Shown: positions 36,068 through 45,986 of the stretch, piece by piece
Numbering within the stretch: the stretch's first letter is position 1
Layout: every line of letters begins with the position of its first letter
Source of the DNA: Roseinatronobacter monicus
GTDB taxonomy: Bacteria > Pseudomonadota > Alphaproteobacteria > Rhodobacterales > Rhodobacteraceae
Direction of reading: 5' to 3'
DNA length: 64,000 nt
Assembly (NCBI RefSeq): GCF_006716865.1
Contig: NZ_VFPT01000001.1
Span: 3,343,001 to 3,407,000 of the forward strand
Notes under the pieces: model-generated
Databases searched by the model: none
The model's input: only the letters and a program-made list of their open reading frames with translations
What the model was told of the DNA's origin: nothing
Translations under genes and position numbers: made by a program

Positions 36068-36979
36068 ATGAGCAATAACTTCCTGAGTATCGAACGCCTG
36101 ACCCAAACGTTCCCCGATGGTTCTGGCGGCAAAATGACCGTGTTCGAAAATGCCAGTTTCGGCATTGATAAGGGCGAATTCGTCTGCATCCTTGGCCATT
36201 CGGGCTGCGGCAAATCCACTATCATGAATGTGCTGGCGGGCCTGTCGGACCCCAGCTCTGGCGTGGTCAAGATGGACGGGGTTGCCGTGTCGGGGCCAAG
36301 TCTGGACCGGGGCGTCGTGTTTCAGAACTACTCGCTGCTGCCGTGGCTGTCGGCGCTGAAGAATGTGACGTTCGGGGTCAAGGCCCGCTACCGCGACTGG
36401 TCGCGCGACAAGGTGCTGGAGCATGCAACCAAGTATCTGGCGATGGTCGGGCTGGAAGGCGATGTTATTCACCGCAAGCCCAGCCAGTTGTCGGGCGGGA
36501 TGCGCCAGCGTGTGTCGATTGCGCGGGCCTTTGCAAACCAGCCGAAACTGCTGCTGCTGGATGAACCCTTCGGGGCGCTGGATGCGCTGACACGCGGCAC
36601 CATTCAGGAAGAATTGCTGAAAGTCTGGAGCAAGACCGAACAGACCGTGTTCATGATTACCCATGACATTGACGAAGCGATCCTGCTGGCAGACCGCATC
36701 CTGCTGATGACAAACGGTCCCTTCGCCCGCGTCGCGGAATCGGTCGAGATCACGATCCCCCGGCCCCGAACCCGCACGGAAATCGTCACGCATCCCAACT
36801 ACTATGCCATTCGCAACCATCTGGTGCAGTTCCTTGGCAAACGCTCCAAAGAACTGGCGGGCCAGCGCTCCGCAGGCGAAAGCCAAAGCCCGGAGACAGT
36901 GCGCATAGATATGACCGAAGGCACGGCAGACCCGGACCCCAAACAAAAGCCCACACATCTGCAAGCCGTAAACGGCTGA
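36068..36979 (+). CDS. cynD: Cyanate/nitrate-type ABC transporter ATP-binding protein
   Basis: 303 residues from ATG 36068, preceded by AAAGGAG; an open extension upstream is not used. Walker [10 protein letters not shown], signature [14 protein letters not shown], Walker [13 protein letters not shown] and switch [12 protein letters not shown] are complete. About 40 residues after the ATPase core ([22 protein letters not shown]) are low complexity. It powers CynAB. Confidence 0.92.
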   Translation: MSNNFLSIERLTQTFPDGSGGKMTVFENASFGIDKGEFVCILGHSGCGKSTIMNVLAGLSDPSSGVVKMDGVAVSGPSLDRGVVFQNYSLLPWLSALKNVTFGVKARYRDWSRDKVLEHATKYLAMVGLEGDVIHRKPSQLSGGMRQRVSIARAFANQPKLLLLDEPFGALDALTRGTIQEELLKVWSKTEQTVFMITHDIDEAILLADRILLMTNGPFARVAESVEITIPRPRTRTEIVTHPNYYAIRNHLVQFLGKRSKELAGQRSAGESQSPETVRIDMTEGTADPDPKQKPTHLQAVNG

Positions 36980-37012
36980 AAGCCTGACCAAACCCAAGGA
37001 AGGAGACCCGCT

Positions 37013-37483
37013 ATGAAAGACCTGATGACCGCCGCAGAGATGCTGACCAAAGAGGATGTGACCGCCCTGATCCTTGCTGCGAAAAAGCGCAAGGGCATGA
37101 AATGGGAAGAGATTGCAGAAAGCATCGGCTTCTCGCCTGTGTTCACGCATTCGGCCTGCATGGGCATGAATTCCTTTCCCGCAGACAAGGCCGCCGCCTT
37201 GGTCGCCCTGCTTGACCTGCCTTCTGAGGCCCAAGAGGTGCTGGAGGAGTACCCGACCAAGATCTGGGAACAGGCCGTTCCGACCGATCCCTGCATTTAC
37301 CGGCTTTATGAAATCGTCGGCGTCTATGGCCCCACGATGAAAGCGCTCATTCAGGAAGAGTTCGGCAATGGCATCATGTCGGCGATTGATTTCGATATGG
37401 TCATCAGCCGTGTCCCGCACCCCAAAGGCGACCGGGTCAAGGTCGAGATGACCGGCAAATATCTGGCCTATGCCAATTGGTGA
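37013..37483 (+). CDS. cynS: Cyanate hydratase (cyanase)
   Basis: 156 residues, typical length. The N-terminal helical domain reads LTKEDVTALILAAKKRKGMKWEEIAESIG. Catalytic residues equivalent to E. coli Arg96, Glu99 and Ser122 are Arg97, Glu100 and Ser123 (YRLYEIVGVYG, GIMSAIDF). It converts cyanate and bicarbonate to carbamate, giving ammonia and CO2, so imported cyanate serves as nitrogen source. AAGGAGAC precedes the ATG. Confidence 0.95.
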   Translation: MKDLMTAAEMLTKEDVTALILAAKKRKGMKWEEIAESIGFSPVFTHSACMGMNSFPADKAAALVALLDLPSEAQEVLEEYPTKIWEQAVPTDPCIYRLYEIVGVYGPTMKALIQEEFGNGIMSAIDFDMVISRVPHPKGDRVKVEMTGKYLAYANW

Positions 37484-37491
37484 TCTGAACA

Positions 37492-37521
37492 GGTGGCAGG
37501 CCGACGCGTCGGCCTGCCACC
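37492..37521. terminator. 30-bp perfect palindrome between convergent cynS and cytochrome genes
   Basis: Bases 37492-37506 are exactly complementary to 37507-37521, with no spacer (centre at GACG|CGTC). It lies in the 48-bp space between convergent stops, as expected for a bidirectional terminator, but lacks a T run on either side. Confidence 0.65.
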
Positions 37522-37531
37522 ATACGCGCGA

Positions 37532-38968
37532 CTAGAGCGTCTTGAGGTATTCCAACAGCGCTTGTCGTTGCGCGTCTGTCAGCCTGTCGCTGAATGTATG
37601 CCCTGCATTGCCGTAACCGGGCAGTGTTGTGTCATAGATTCTGGCCCGCTCTGGTCCCGACGGGGCAGCGTCCTTGCCGCTCTCCAGCACTTCACTGCGC
37701 CAGCCCACCACGTCGGGATCATATTCTTGCGGGGTGACATGGCGCCAGTAGCTTGGGCGCAAACGGCTGTCGAGCACGGCCATAAGATTTGGAACCGACC
37801 CGTTATGCAGATAAGGGGCGGCGGCCCAGATTCCGTCCAGCGGGGGCGCGATATACCCTTCGGCAGGGGCCGCGCGCACAGTGCCGCCATGGGGTGACTG
37901 CGCGACCCAGTCATAAAACCGGTCCAGACTGCCATCGGTCATGGTCTGCGCATAAAGCGGGTCTGTGCCGATTTCATCCAGCGGCACAACGCGGTTGGGA
38001 TAGCTGGGCGTTTCGCCATAGGTGCCGTGACAACTGGCGCATTCGGTCATGAACAGCTCTTGCCCCTGCGCGGCCAGTTCAGCATCGACCGGATAAGGGT
38101 ATTCAGGCGGCGTCAGGTCTTCGAGGAAGGCACGGATATCAGGGGCGTAGCTGTCAATTTCCTGCAACTCGTCCACACTATCCGCACAGAGCAATGACGC
38201 AAACAGCATGTATTGCGCATGATCCCCGCGCCCGATCGTGGTGTAGAACATGGCGTTTTTCTTGCCCACCCACCACCAGGGCGGCGTGCGCAGGGGCACC
38301 GGTGTGGTTGGCGGCGGGTCGATCAGGGGCGTGTCTGACCAACTCATGTCGCGCGGATCACGATGCGCCATCAAGGCCCAGCTTAGATTCGTGGCCGGGT
38401 TCATGCCGATTGTGTTGGTCTGCGTATAAGGGGCAATCCCCTCAATCCGGTCCGCCCAAAGCTGCCAAGCTGCACTCTCGTCCGGCCCCTGCACATAGCG
38501 CCCGACCTGCGTAACCAATTGGCGGGGGTCGGCGGTGAAATCTGCGAACGCGTCGCCCATCCCCACGACCACCTCATCGCCAATGCGCCCGGCATGGCAC
38601 ACCAGACAGTTGTTTGAGATCACCTCGACCCCATCATCATTGACATGCGCGGTCAGGAAATAGGGCAGTTCCGCATTGCGCCCGGTTCGTCCGGGCAACA
38701 GGGTGGCGGGGTCGGTTTCCGGGGCGACACGGCGATAGGCCGAATAGGGCATCCCGCAACCGACATACGGTTCATTGACCAACGCTGCATAGCCCGCCTC
38801 TGGGTCGCCCGCGCGCTGGGGGGTTGCGGCAACCCGGCCTGTAGGCGAGCGGAAGCGATCCGGGTCATCACTGAAGGGAACCGGCAGGCCAGCGCCCACC
38901 CATATCGCCGCAACAACACTGGCCGCAACCACCGCAGATGCGGCATAGACAAGGGGTTTACGGCTCAT
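37532..38968 (-). CDS. Diheme c-type cytochrome, RoxA-like
   Basis: 478 residues with an N-terminal membrane anchor or signal (LVYAASAVVAASVVAAIWV). Two heme sites: NNCLVCHAG (about residue 118) and CASCHGT (about 315). The segments NAELPYFLTAHVNDDGVEVISNNCL and GYIAPPLDGIWAAAPYLHNGSVPNL recall the RoxA/MauG-like diheme group. It may be a peroxidase-like or oxygenase enzyme in the periplasm; the substrate is unknown. Its start overlaps the stop of the upstream lipocalin-like gene (ATGA), so the two are translationally coupled. Confidence 0.82.
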   Translation of the reverse strand: MSRKPLVYAASAVVAASVVAAIWVGAGLPVPFSDDPDRFRSPTGRVAATPQRAGDPEAGYAALVNEPYVGCGMPYSAYRRVAPETDPATLLPGRTGRNAELPYFLTAHVNDDGVEVISNNCLVCHAGRIGDEVVVGMGDAFADFTADPRQLVTQVGRYVQGPDESAAWQLWADRIEGIAPYTQTNTIGMNPATNLSWALMAHRDPRDMSWSDTPLIDPPPTTPVPLRTPPWWWVGKKNAMFYTTIGRGDHAQYMLFASLLCADSVDELQEIDSYAPDIRAFLEDLTPPEYPYPVDAELAAQGQELFMTECASCHGTYGETPSYPNRVVPLDEIGTDPLYAQTMTDGSLDRFYDWVAQSPHGGTVRAAPAEGYIAPPLDGIWAAAPYLHNGSVPNLMAVLDSRLRPSYWRHVTPQEYDPDVVGWRSEVLESGKDAAPSGPERARIYDTTLPGYGNAGHTFSDRLTDAQRQALLEYLKTL

Positions 38969-40107
38969 GGCCTGTCTCCTGATAGTTGCAATATGCCCGT
39001 GCCCCGCACAGGCTGCCCGTCAAAGCTGCCCTCGGCCTGCACCAGACCAGACCAGAGCGCAGGCGTGAAGCTGTGTTCCCGCGCGTCATTCACGGCGCTG
39101 ACCTCCAGTGTCAGCACGTCATCAAGCCGGATCGACCATGCAACAGGCCATTGGACATGCGCACCTTGCCACATGCGGGGGAACTCTACCTGCGCCACGT
39201 CGCCGCCAAGCGGGCTGATTCCCCCATCGCGATCAATCACGAAAGCATCCACGCTCGGCGTTCCGCGCCCGTCACGGCGCTGCGATACAACTACGGACAC
39301 ATCATGGCCCGTGTCCAGTTGCAAAAGCAACCTGTCCGAGATGACAGGCCCGGCACCGGGCAAGGGCAACTCGCCCCAAGCATGATCGAACCACGCATGA
39401 CCTGCGACGCTGTCTGCGTTGCCCTGTGTACTGAGCGTGCCAGTGACGCCTAGCCGGGAAAACGCATATCCCTGAAACGGCGTGTCGTCTGCATTCACGC
39501 GCAGGGGCGGTTTCTCGGGCGTCAGATCAAGCGCGATGCTGACATCGCCAGCAGTCGCGCGGAACTGCCAGATACCGGTCTGGCTGTCATCCGGAAAGGC
39601 AATCGTCCAATTGTCGAAATGCAATTCCTGTGCGGCGTCGTCAAACCCCGCCAAACCAGCAAGGCCCCTGCCAAAGCGTTCCTCGGCGATACTATGCGCC
39701 CCGGTGCTGTCGGTGGTGATAAGATGCGCACGATAGAGGTCGCGCAACTCCCAGATAGAGTCCCCCTCGCGGGTATCAGGCGGCACCAACCCGATGCGCG
39801 TCAGCGAAAACTGTACGTTGATCTGCGCGCCCTCCGGCCCTGTCAGATGCGCCGACACCTGCCACAGTTCGGACGGCGTGGCAGGGTGGACCGCATGATC
39901 TTGGGGGAAAGTAACCGGCAGTGTCGTGGTGGGCCGCTCGAACCCGCCTTGCGCCATATTGGCAACTTCGCCCAGCCAATCAACCTGTGCATTTGTGCTG
40001 GCTGACAGCGCGTCTGACTGCTGCGCCCGCTGCACAAGCAACACGCCTGTCACCAGAACCGCTGCCAGTGCGGCAATGCTTGCGGCCAATAGGCGCGGTC
40101 GTGACAT
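38965..40107 (-). CDS. Secreted lipocalin-like (AttH/CrtC-type, COG5621) protein
   Basis: 380 residues. N-terminal hydrophobic segment (LLAASIAALAAVLVTGVLLV) for export or anchoring. The two-barrel AttH/CrtC-like pattern is seen in HPATPSELWQVSAHLTGPEGAQINVQFSLTRIG, YRAHLITTDSTG, QGYAFSRLGVTGTL and AGHAWFDHAWGELPL. Members of this group are called predicted secreted hydrolases and usually adjoin AttE-type permeases, absent here. Operon with the diheme cytochrome suggests a joint periplasmic oxidative process. Confidence 0.75.
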   Translation of the reverse strand: MSRPRLLAASIAALAAVLVTGVLLVQRAQQSDALSASTNAQVDWLGEVANMAQGGFERPTTTLPVTFPQDHAVHPATPSELWQVSAHLTGPEGAQINVQFSLTRIGLVPPDTREGDSIWELRDLYRAHLITTDSTGAHSIAEERFGRGLAGLAGFDDAAQELHFDNWTIAFPDDSQTGIWQFRATAGDVSIALDLTPEKPPLRVNADDTPFQGYAFSRLGVTGTLSTQGNADSVAGHAWFDHAWGELPLPGAGPVISDRLLLQLDTGHDVSVVVSQRRDGRGTPSVDAFVIDRDGGISPLGGDVAQVEFPRMWQGAHVQWPVAWSIRLDDVLTLEVSAVNDAREHSFTPALWSGLVQAEGSFDGQPVRGTGILQLSGDRP

Positions 40108-40399
40108 ATGGCTCCCTCTCTCTGGCGCGGTTGGCGTGGCCCGAATATGGCACTGTTCGACCCGCTATTCTGAACCTATCGCATCGCGCAGCCAAACCAA
40201 CCCCCCAGCCCCGCGCAAAAGTGCCACGCCGCAGATGCGCGCTATCTTCTATGTCACAGGGGGTGTCGTGCAAGACAAGGCTTGACGGCACAGGGGCAAA
40301 ACCGGCAGACGGCGCGTGGCAGGCAAGGCATTCTGCGGTCACACGCACGCGGGTAGCTGGCGTGTTTTTCAGCCCATATAATTGCGAAGGTCAGGCGAC

Positions 40400-41176
40400 A
40401 TGCAGTTCGATATCGACGTTTTCATAGACTTTGATCTGACGCAGGGCGATGCGGCATTGCTTATGATCGAAGCTGCGCGCAAAGGCGGCCAGCATATCGT
40501 GCACAGCAGGCTGGATATCGAGAATGCGGAACTGCGCAAAATGGGCGCAGAGGGCAGTCTGGATCAGCGCGTCTGGGCGATCACCAAGGACAACCGCCTT
40601 CAGGCGCGCTACCGTGCAAGTGTCGAGGTTGACCGCGCAATCACCGCGATTGAGGATTTGCCGACAACACCACTGGATGCCTTGCCGAACGAGGCTTTGG
40701 CCTATTTGCGACCATCGCGGTATTGCCCCTCGGACCTGTTCCAGTCGTTTGTGTCGCGCAAATTCCCCGATCTGAACGGGGGGGCGCTGATTCTGGCGAT
40801 CCGCGACTGGGTACAGGGTGCGCTGGCCTATGTGCCCGGCAGCTCCAACTCGAGCACAAGCGCGATGGAGACATTCATGTCCCGCGAAGGGGTCTGCCGC
40901 GACTATGCGCATCTGGTCTGCGCCCTTGCGCGCGCCTCTGGCATTCCGGCGCGCTATGTCTCTGGCTATGGCCCTGATGTAACGCCGCCCGATTTTCATG
41001 CTGTCGCAGAAGTGTGGCTGGGCGGGGGCTGGCATCTGGTGGATGCAACGGCGATGAGCACACCTGACACGATGGTCGTCATTGGCGCAGGCCGTGATTG
41101 CGCGGACGTCGCCTTTATGGAAACCGGGAACGAAGCGCAGTTTCGCGAGTTAAACATACGCGTTACGCGCCGATAG
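40400..41176 (+). CDS. Transglutaminase-like protein
   Basis: 258 residues from ATG 40400. The C-terminal half has the papain-like triad of bacterial transglutaminase domains: Cys in SREGVCRDYAHLVCALARASGIPARYVSGYG, His in PPDFHAVAEVW, Asp in GWHLVDAT. The N-terminal 90 residues are the beta region that accompanies it (MQFDIDVFIDFDLTQGDAALLM). Divergent from the lipocalin-like gene by 292 bp with no other gene. Probably a cytoplasmic protease or peptidase fold; substrate not known. Confidence 0.87.
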   Translation: MQFDIDVFIDFDLTQGDAALLMIEAARKGGQHIVHSRLDIENAELRKMGAEGSLDQRVWAITKDNRLQARYRASVEVDRAITAIEDLPTTPLDALPNEALAYLRPSRYCPSDLFQSFVSRKFPDLNGGALILAIRDWVQGALAYVPGSSNSSTSAMETFMSREGVCRDYAHLVCALARASGIPARYVSGYGPDVTPPDFHAVAEVWLGGGWHLVDATAMSTPDTMVVIGAGRDCADVAFMETGNEAQFRELNIRVTRR

Positions 41177-41455
41177 AAATCCCGATTGCGGAAATTGGCA
41201 TAAGCCGGACGCGTTACAAGCTGTGCGTGTGGACAATCACATCGCGCAAGCTAATTACTGGATACCAAGACAGTCTGCCGCCAGAGGGCAGTCAGGCTCA
41301 CCCAGTTTGTCGCCGTTTGCTGCGACCCGGAGCAGGAGCGATTGCCGGATAATGATGCCCAATCTCTCAGAAGAACCTCTGTATCTTGCATTCAGCCCAC
41401 GCGATTGGGCGGCGCCATATTTCACCGTCACCTTGCAACACAGGAGAACGCACAG

Positions 41456-42448
41456 ATGAGCCAGTTTGACATTTCACGCAGGCATTTGATGGCCATGGGC
41501 CTTGGCGGCATCGGGGCCACTGCATTTGGGGCACGTGGCCTGCTGGCCCAGCAAAGTCAGGTTGCCTTGCAACTGTCATGGCTGCATTCCGTCCAATTCG
41601 CAGGCAGTTACATCGCCGATGAGCGCGGGTTCTGGGCGGATCGCGGCCTGTCCGTGCGGCTGGATGCAGGCGGCCCGAATGCACCAGTGGAACCGCCCGT
41701 TGTGACCGGAACAGCGCTTGTGGGCATCTCTGCTGCCGATTACACAGCCGCCGCTGTTCAACAGGGCGCGCCTTTCCGCATTATCGGGGTGGCGATGCAA
41801 AATAACCCCTTCGCCATCGCTTCGCTGCCCGACAACCCCGTGAACACGCCCAAAGACCTGGAGGGCAAGCGCATCGGTATGCCCTTGGCCAATATGCCGG
41901 TGCTGCGCACGCTGGCTACGCTGAACGATGTCGATATTGACGCGATAGAAGTGATCCCGACCCAATATGACGCAGCCCCCCTTGTCGCAGGCGAGGTGGA
42001 TTGCCTGTTGTGCTGGTCGACCGATCTGCCGGTTGCGATGTTTGTGCGCGACATTGACAGCGTAACCATGCTGATGGCAGATTTCGGCTATACGCTGCAT
42101 TCGCAGACCTATATCGCCACCGAAGACAGCATTGCCAACCGCCGGGACGAGCTGGTCGCGCTGATGGCGGGCGAGGTTGCGGGCTGGAACGCCTATCGGG
42201 ACGATCTGGATGCCGCAACCGACCTGACCCTTGCGCGCTTTCCCGATGCAGGGCTGGACCGGCCCACGCAGATCGAACAGGCCCGCCGTCAGGTGCCGCT
42301 GATGTTCTCTGATCTGACCGATGCCGAAGGGTTTGGCTGGTTCACCGAGGACACTGTCGCCCGCAATATCGAGACATTGGCCCTGCTGGACATGCCGGTC
42401 GAGCCTGCCTTGTGGGACCGCTCCATCCTTGAAGAGGTTCACGGCTAG
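41456..42448 (+). CDS. NMT1/ThiY-type ABC substrate-binding protein
   Basis: 330 residues from ATG 41456, preceded by AGGAG. A Tat-like signal RRHLMAMGLGG at the N-terminus is followed by VALQLSWLHSVQFAGSYIADERGFWADRGLSV, the NMT1/THI5 pattern, and VVTGTALVGISAADYTAAAVQQGAPFRIIGV. Relatives bind formylaminopyrimidine, HMP, taurine or riboflavin. No thiamine riboswitch is visible in the 279-bp gap upstream. The ATPase follows after 7 bases. Confidence 0.87.
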   Translation: MSQFDISRRHLMAMGLGGIGATAFGARGLLAQQSQVALQLSWLHSVQFAGSYIADERGFWADRGLSVRLDAGGPNAPVEPPVVTGTALVGISAADYTAAAVQQGAPFRIIGVAMQNNPFAIASLPDNPVNTPKDLEGKRIGMPLANMPVLRTLATLNDVDIDAIEVIPTQYDAAPLVAGEVDCLLCWSTDLPVAMFVRDIDSVTMLMADFGYTLHSQTYIATEDSIANRRDELVALMAGEVAGWNAYRDDLDAATDLTLARFPDAGLDRPTQIEQARRQVPLMFSDLTDAEGFGWFTEDTVARNIETLALLDMPVEPALWDRSILEEVHG

Positions 42449-42455
42449 GTCGGCC

Positions 42456-43250
42456 ATGGAACACACTGGCCCAGATATCCGCTGCGCGGACGTCGCTAAA
42501 ACCTTTGGCGGCGGCACAACCTCGCTGGAAGCGGTGGCGCCGCTTACACTGGATTTTGCCGCCGGGCAGATGACCGCACTGGTCGGGCCGTCGGGCTGTG
42601 GCAAATCAACCCTGCTGCGCATGATCGCAGGGCTGGAGGTGCCGAGCGCGGGCCAAATCACTTTGGGCGGGCAGTCGCCGCAAGACATGCAGCGGCAGGG
42701 CGCACTGGCGATGGCGTTTCAGGATGCCTCGCTTCTGCCGTGGCGGTCGGTGCGCGGGAATATCGCCTTGGCGCGCAAACTCGCACGCATGTCGCCCGAT
42801 GCGGCTGCGGTCGAAGACATGATCGCACGCGTTGGCCTGTCGGGGTTCGAGGATGCGCGGCCCGCTGAATTGTCCGGCGGTATGCGCCAGCGCGTGGCCA
42901 TCGCGCGATGCCTGATCACGCAACCACGTGTGTTGCTGCTGGATGAACCCTTTGGCGCAGTGGATGAATTGACCCGCACGCGCCTTAATCTGGAACTGCC
43001 GCCCCTGTGGCAAGCCAGCGGCACCACGGCGCTGATGGTCACGCATTCGGTGCGCGAAGCCGTTGCATTGGCAGACCGCGTGCTGGTCTTTTCCAGCCGC
43101 CCCGCGCGGGTTGTGGGGGATATCATGATCCCGCCAGAGGCGCGCGGCGACAAGGCCCGCCAACTGGCCCTGACCGAGCAGGTGAATGCCGCCCTTGCCC
43201 AAGGTTGGGCAGATGACAGCGCGCAGGCGCACCCTTGGGCCGCGCAATGA
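42456..43250 (+). CDS. ABC transporter ATP-binding protein (SsuB/TauB/ThiZ type)
   Basis: 264 residues from ATG 42456. Walker A GPSGCGKSTLLRMIAG, signature [14 protein letters not shown], Walker [13 protein letters not shown], switch MVTHSVREAVALADR. Its stop overlaps the start of the double permease by ATGA, typical of a coupled import operon. Confidence 0.92.
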   Translation: MEHTGPDIRCADVAKTFGGGTTSLEAVAPLTLDFAAGQMTALVGPSGCGKSTLLRMIAGLEVPSAGQITLGGQSPQDMQRQGALAMAFQDASLLPWRSVRGNIALARKLARMSPDAAAVEDMIARVGLSGFEDARPAELSGGMRQRVAIARCLITQPRVLLLDEPFGAVDELTRTRLNLELPPLWQASGTTALMVTHSVREAVALADRVLVFSSRPARVVGDIMIPPEARGDKARQLALTEQVNAALAQGWADDSAQAHPWAAQ

Positions 43251-44838
43251 TTTCCGCGCGGCACCCGCCCGTTGCACTGGAACCTGCGTTGCGCCACGGC
43301 ATTGGCGTGCTGTTCGTTCTGGCGCTGTGGCAGGCGGCGGCGATGGGGCTGGCAGGGCGCTATATGCTGGCCGGACCGGTGGAGGTTGTGCAGCATATCC
43401 TGACGCATCATGCGCTGCTGGGCCGCGCGCTGTGGGTCACGGTGCAGAACGCCGCATGGGGGTTTGTCGCGGGCAATCTGGCAGCCATCGGCTTGGCGCT
43501 GATCGTAGCACTGGTGCCACAAGCCCGCATGCTGGTTGCAGCGCTGGCGCTGGTGGTGTTCTGCCTGCCCTTGGTGGCGACAGGGCCAATTCTGCGCGTA
43601 CTTTACGGGCCGGGGCCGGGCCCGCAGATCACACTGGCCGCATTGGCGGTCTATTACACCACATTCATTCCACTGCTGGTGGGGCTGCGCGCGGCCCCTG
43701 CAAGCTGGTTCGACCTGATCCGCCTCTATGGACGCGGGGCATGGACCGTGTTTGTGCAGGTGCGGGTCATGGCATCGCTGCCCTACCTGCTGGCAGGGTT
43801 GCAGATCGCGGCGCCGGCGGCCTTCTTGGCGCAATGGTGGGCGAGTTTACGGGGGCTGAACGCGGCATGGGCGTGCTGGCCCTCCGCGCCATGCGCGGGC
43901 TGGATGTAGAGGCAACTTGGGCCATCGCCCTGATCGCGGCGGCAGTGTCGATGCTGGCTTATGGCGTGATCGGCTGGGTGGCACAGACCAACGCAGGCGC
44001 GCGCCCCGAAATACTGATGGCCCCGCCCCCTGCCCCGGCGCGCGGCAGCACCCTGACACGCGGGATGAAAACCCTCGCCCTTGTGGCGATTACCGCCGCG
44101 CTGGTCATCGGGGTCTGGTGGACCTTGATGGAGGTATTCTCTCTCAGTCGCTTCTTTGCCAAGCGTCCGGATGATGTCTGGCGCTATCTGATCACCGCCC
44201 CCAATGCCGGTGCAAACCGCGCTGTGCTATGGGCCGCAACTTCCGCAAGTCTGGAACAGGTTATACCGGGCTATCTGGCCGGGTTGGCGCTTGGGGCTGC
44301 AACGGCACTGCTGCTGACGCTTGCGCCAGCACTTGCAGGCGGGGTTCTGCCCTTGGCGATTGCGCTGCGCTCGGTCCCCATCGTTACCACTGCCCCGCTT
44401 ATTGTTCTGGCACTGGGGCGCGGGGCGGCGGGGTCCATCACGATTGTCGCCGTAATGACATTCTTCCCCGCCTTGGTGGCCTGCCTGCAAGGGTTACGCC
44501 AAGCACCGGGGCAAGTGTTGGATGTGATGCGCCTGTATGCCACCAACCCGCTTGCGCGCCTGTGGCACGCGCAGATTCCAGCCATGTTGCCTGCGTTCTT
44601 CGCCGCCGCACGCCTGTCGGTGCCAGCCGCCATTCTTGCCGTCACAGTGGCCGAATGGCTGGCAACGGGGCGGGGCTTGGGCGCACTGATGGCGCTGACG
44701 GCCTCGACCTCGGATTACAACTTGCTGTGGTCGGCGATTGTGGTGGTCACGCTGGGGGCCTGCATCGGCTATGGGCTGGTCAGCATGGTCGAGCGTGCCG
44801 TGCTTGCCCGCGTCGCCCCGGAACAATTGCGCAGCTAA
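43247..44838 (+). pseudogene. Double-domain ABC permease with a single-base frameshift
   Basis: The frame from ATG 43247 encodes a permease domain to GLQIAAPAAFLA, then shifts. A second frame carries on from GAMVGEFTGAERGMGVLALRAMRG through another complete permease domain (YLAGLALGAATALLL... LPAFFAAARLSVPAAILAVTVAEWLATGRGLGALMAL) to 44838. Adding one G at about 43828 (CTTGGC to CTTGGGC) gives a continuous protein of about 530 residues with two ABC permease modules, so I treat it as one gene. Either the gene is dead or the read lacks a base. Confidence 0.85.
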
Positions 44839-44851
44839 AGGACCAGATTTT

Positions 44852-45904
44852 ATGCGACCAGAGGCCGCTTTCGCCATTCCCGGCGACATCCAGACCCGCA
44901 CAGGCGGATATATCTATGAACGCCGTATGCTTGAAAGCCTGCGGGACTTGGGCCAACCCACGCGCCATGTGGAACTGATGACCTCATGGCCGCATCCCAC
45001 AGCGCAAGCCACGCGCGATCTGGTGGAAAAACTGGCCGCCCTGCCCCAAGGCATGCCGCTTATCCTTGACGGGCTGGTCTTTGGCGCGATGGATACCGAA
45101 ATGCTCAGCAGTCTGAACCTGCCTGTCATCGCCATGCTGCATCATCCTTTGGGGTTGGAAGCAGGGCTGGCCCCCGACCGCGCCGCCGAATTGATCGCGC
45201 GCGAAGCGGCCAACCTGCGCCATGCCGCGCATGTGGTCGTGCCTTCGCCCCATACGCGCGACATATTGGTGCAGCAATTTGGCGTACGGGCCGCCGATAT
45301 CTCAATCGCGCTGCCGGGGTTTGACCGCCCCGCCTTGCGCGCAGTGCCCAAGGCCGCCCCGCCGCTGATCCTGTCTGTGGGCATCATTTGCGAGCGCAAG
45401 GGGCATGATGTGCTGCTGGATGCCCTCGCGCAGATCAAACATCTGGACTGGCAGGCCGCGATTGTCGGCATGGTGCATGACGCAGAGGTGCAAGACAGGC
45501 TGTTGCACCAGCGCGCGCGCCTTGGGCTGGAAGGGCGCGTGCGCTTCACCGGCGAGATTGGCCCCGATGCGCTGGATGTGCTTTTTCACGAAGCCAGCCT
45601 GTTTGCGCTGGCCACGCGGTATGAAGGCTATGGCATGGTTCTGAGCGAGGCGCAGCTTTACGGCTTGCCGATCCTGTCTTGTGCTGTCGGGGCGGTTCCG
45701 CAGACCGTGCCACCCGGCAGCGGCATTTTGGTGCCCCCCGATGATGCAGGGGCTTTCGCCAATGCGCTGGCCAATTTGCTCGAAGACGAACCACTGCGCC
45801 AATCGTATGCCTCGAAAAGCGCCGCGCTTGGTGCGCAACTGCCCAAATGGCAGGATGCAGCGCGCATCATGCAGGCAGCATTGCAGCATGTGCAGCCAAA
45901 ATAG
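44852..45904 (+). CDS. Family 4 glycosyltransferase
   Basis: 350 residues from ATG 44852. GT-B fold with N-terminal domain (GDIQTRTGGYIYERRMLESL) and GT4 signatures in the C-half: ILSVGIICERKGHDVLLDAL, VRFTGEIGPDALDVLFHEASLFALATRYEGYGMVLSEAQLYGLPIL and the glutamate pair of the E-x7-E motif in that segment. It starts 13 bases after the permease stop, an odd partner for a solute importer. Sugar acceptor not known. Confidence 0.9.
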   Translation: MRPEAAFAIPGDIQTRTGGYIYERRMLESLRDLGQPTRHVELMTSWPHPTAQATRDLVEKLAALPQGMPLILDGLVFGAMDTEMLSSLNLPVIAMLHHPLGLEAGLAPDRAAELIAREAANLRHAAHVVVPSPHTRDILVQQFGVRAADISIALPGFDRPALRAVPKAAPPLILSVGIICERKGHDVLLDALAQIKHLDWQAAIVGMVHDAEVQDRLLHQRARLGLEGRVRFTGEIGPDALDVLFHEASLFALATRYEGYGMVLSEAQLYGLPILSCAVGAVPQTVPPGSGILVPPDDAGAFANALANLLEDEPLRQSYASKSAALGAQLPKWQDAARIMQAALQHVQPK

Positions 45905-45986
45905 TGTCGGGCGGCCAAGGCTTGCCCTTGTTCCTGCCCACTCTGCCGCTATCGTGTGCGGTGACCAACATTCGGGGGAACAGGTT

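Noticed and set aside
41177..41455. Thiamine (TPP) riboswitch before the NMT1-type transporter
   Set aside because: The family sometimes carries one, but neither the CTGAGA element nor the conserved second helix is present in this gap.
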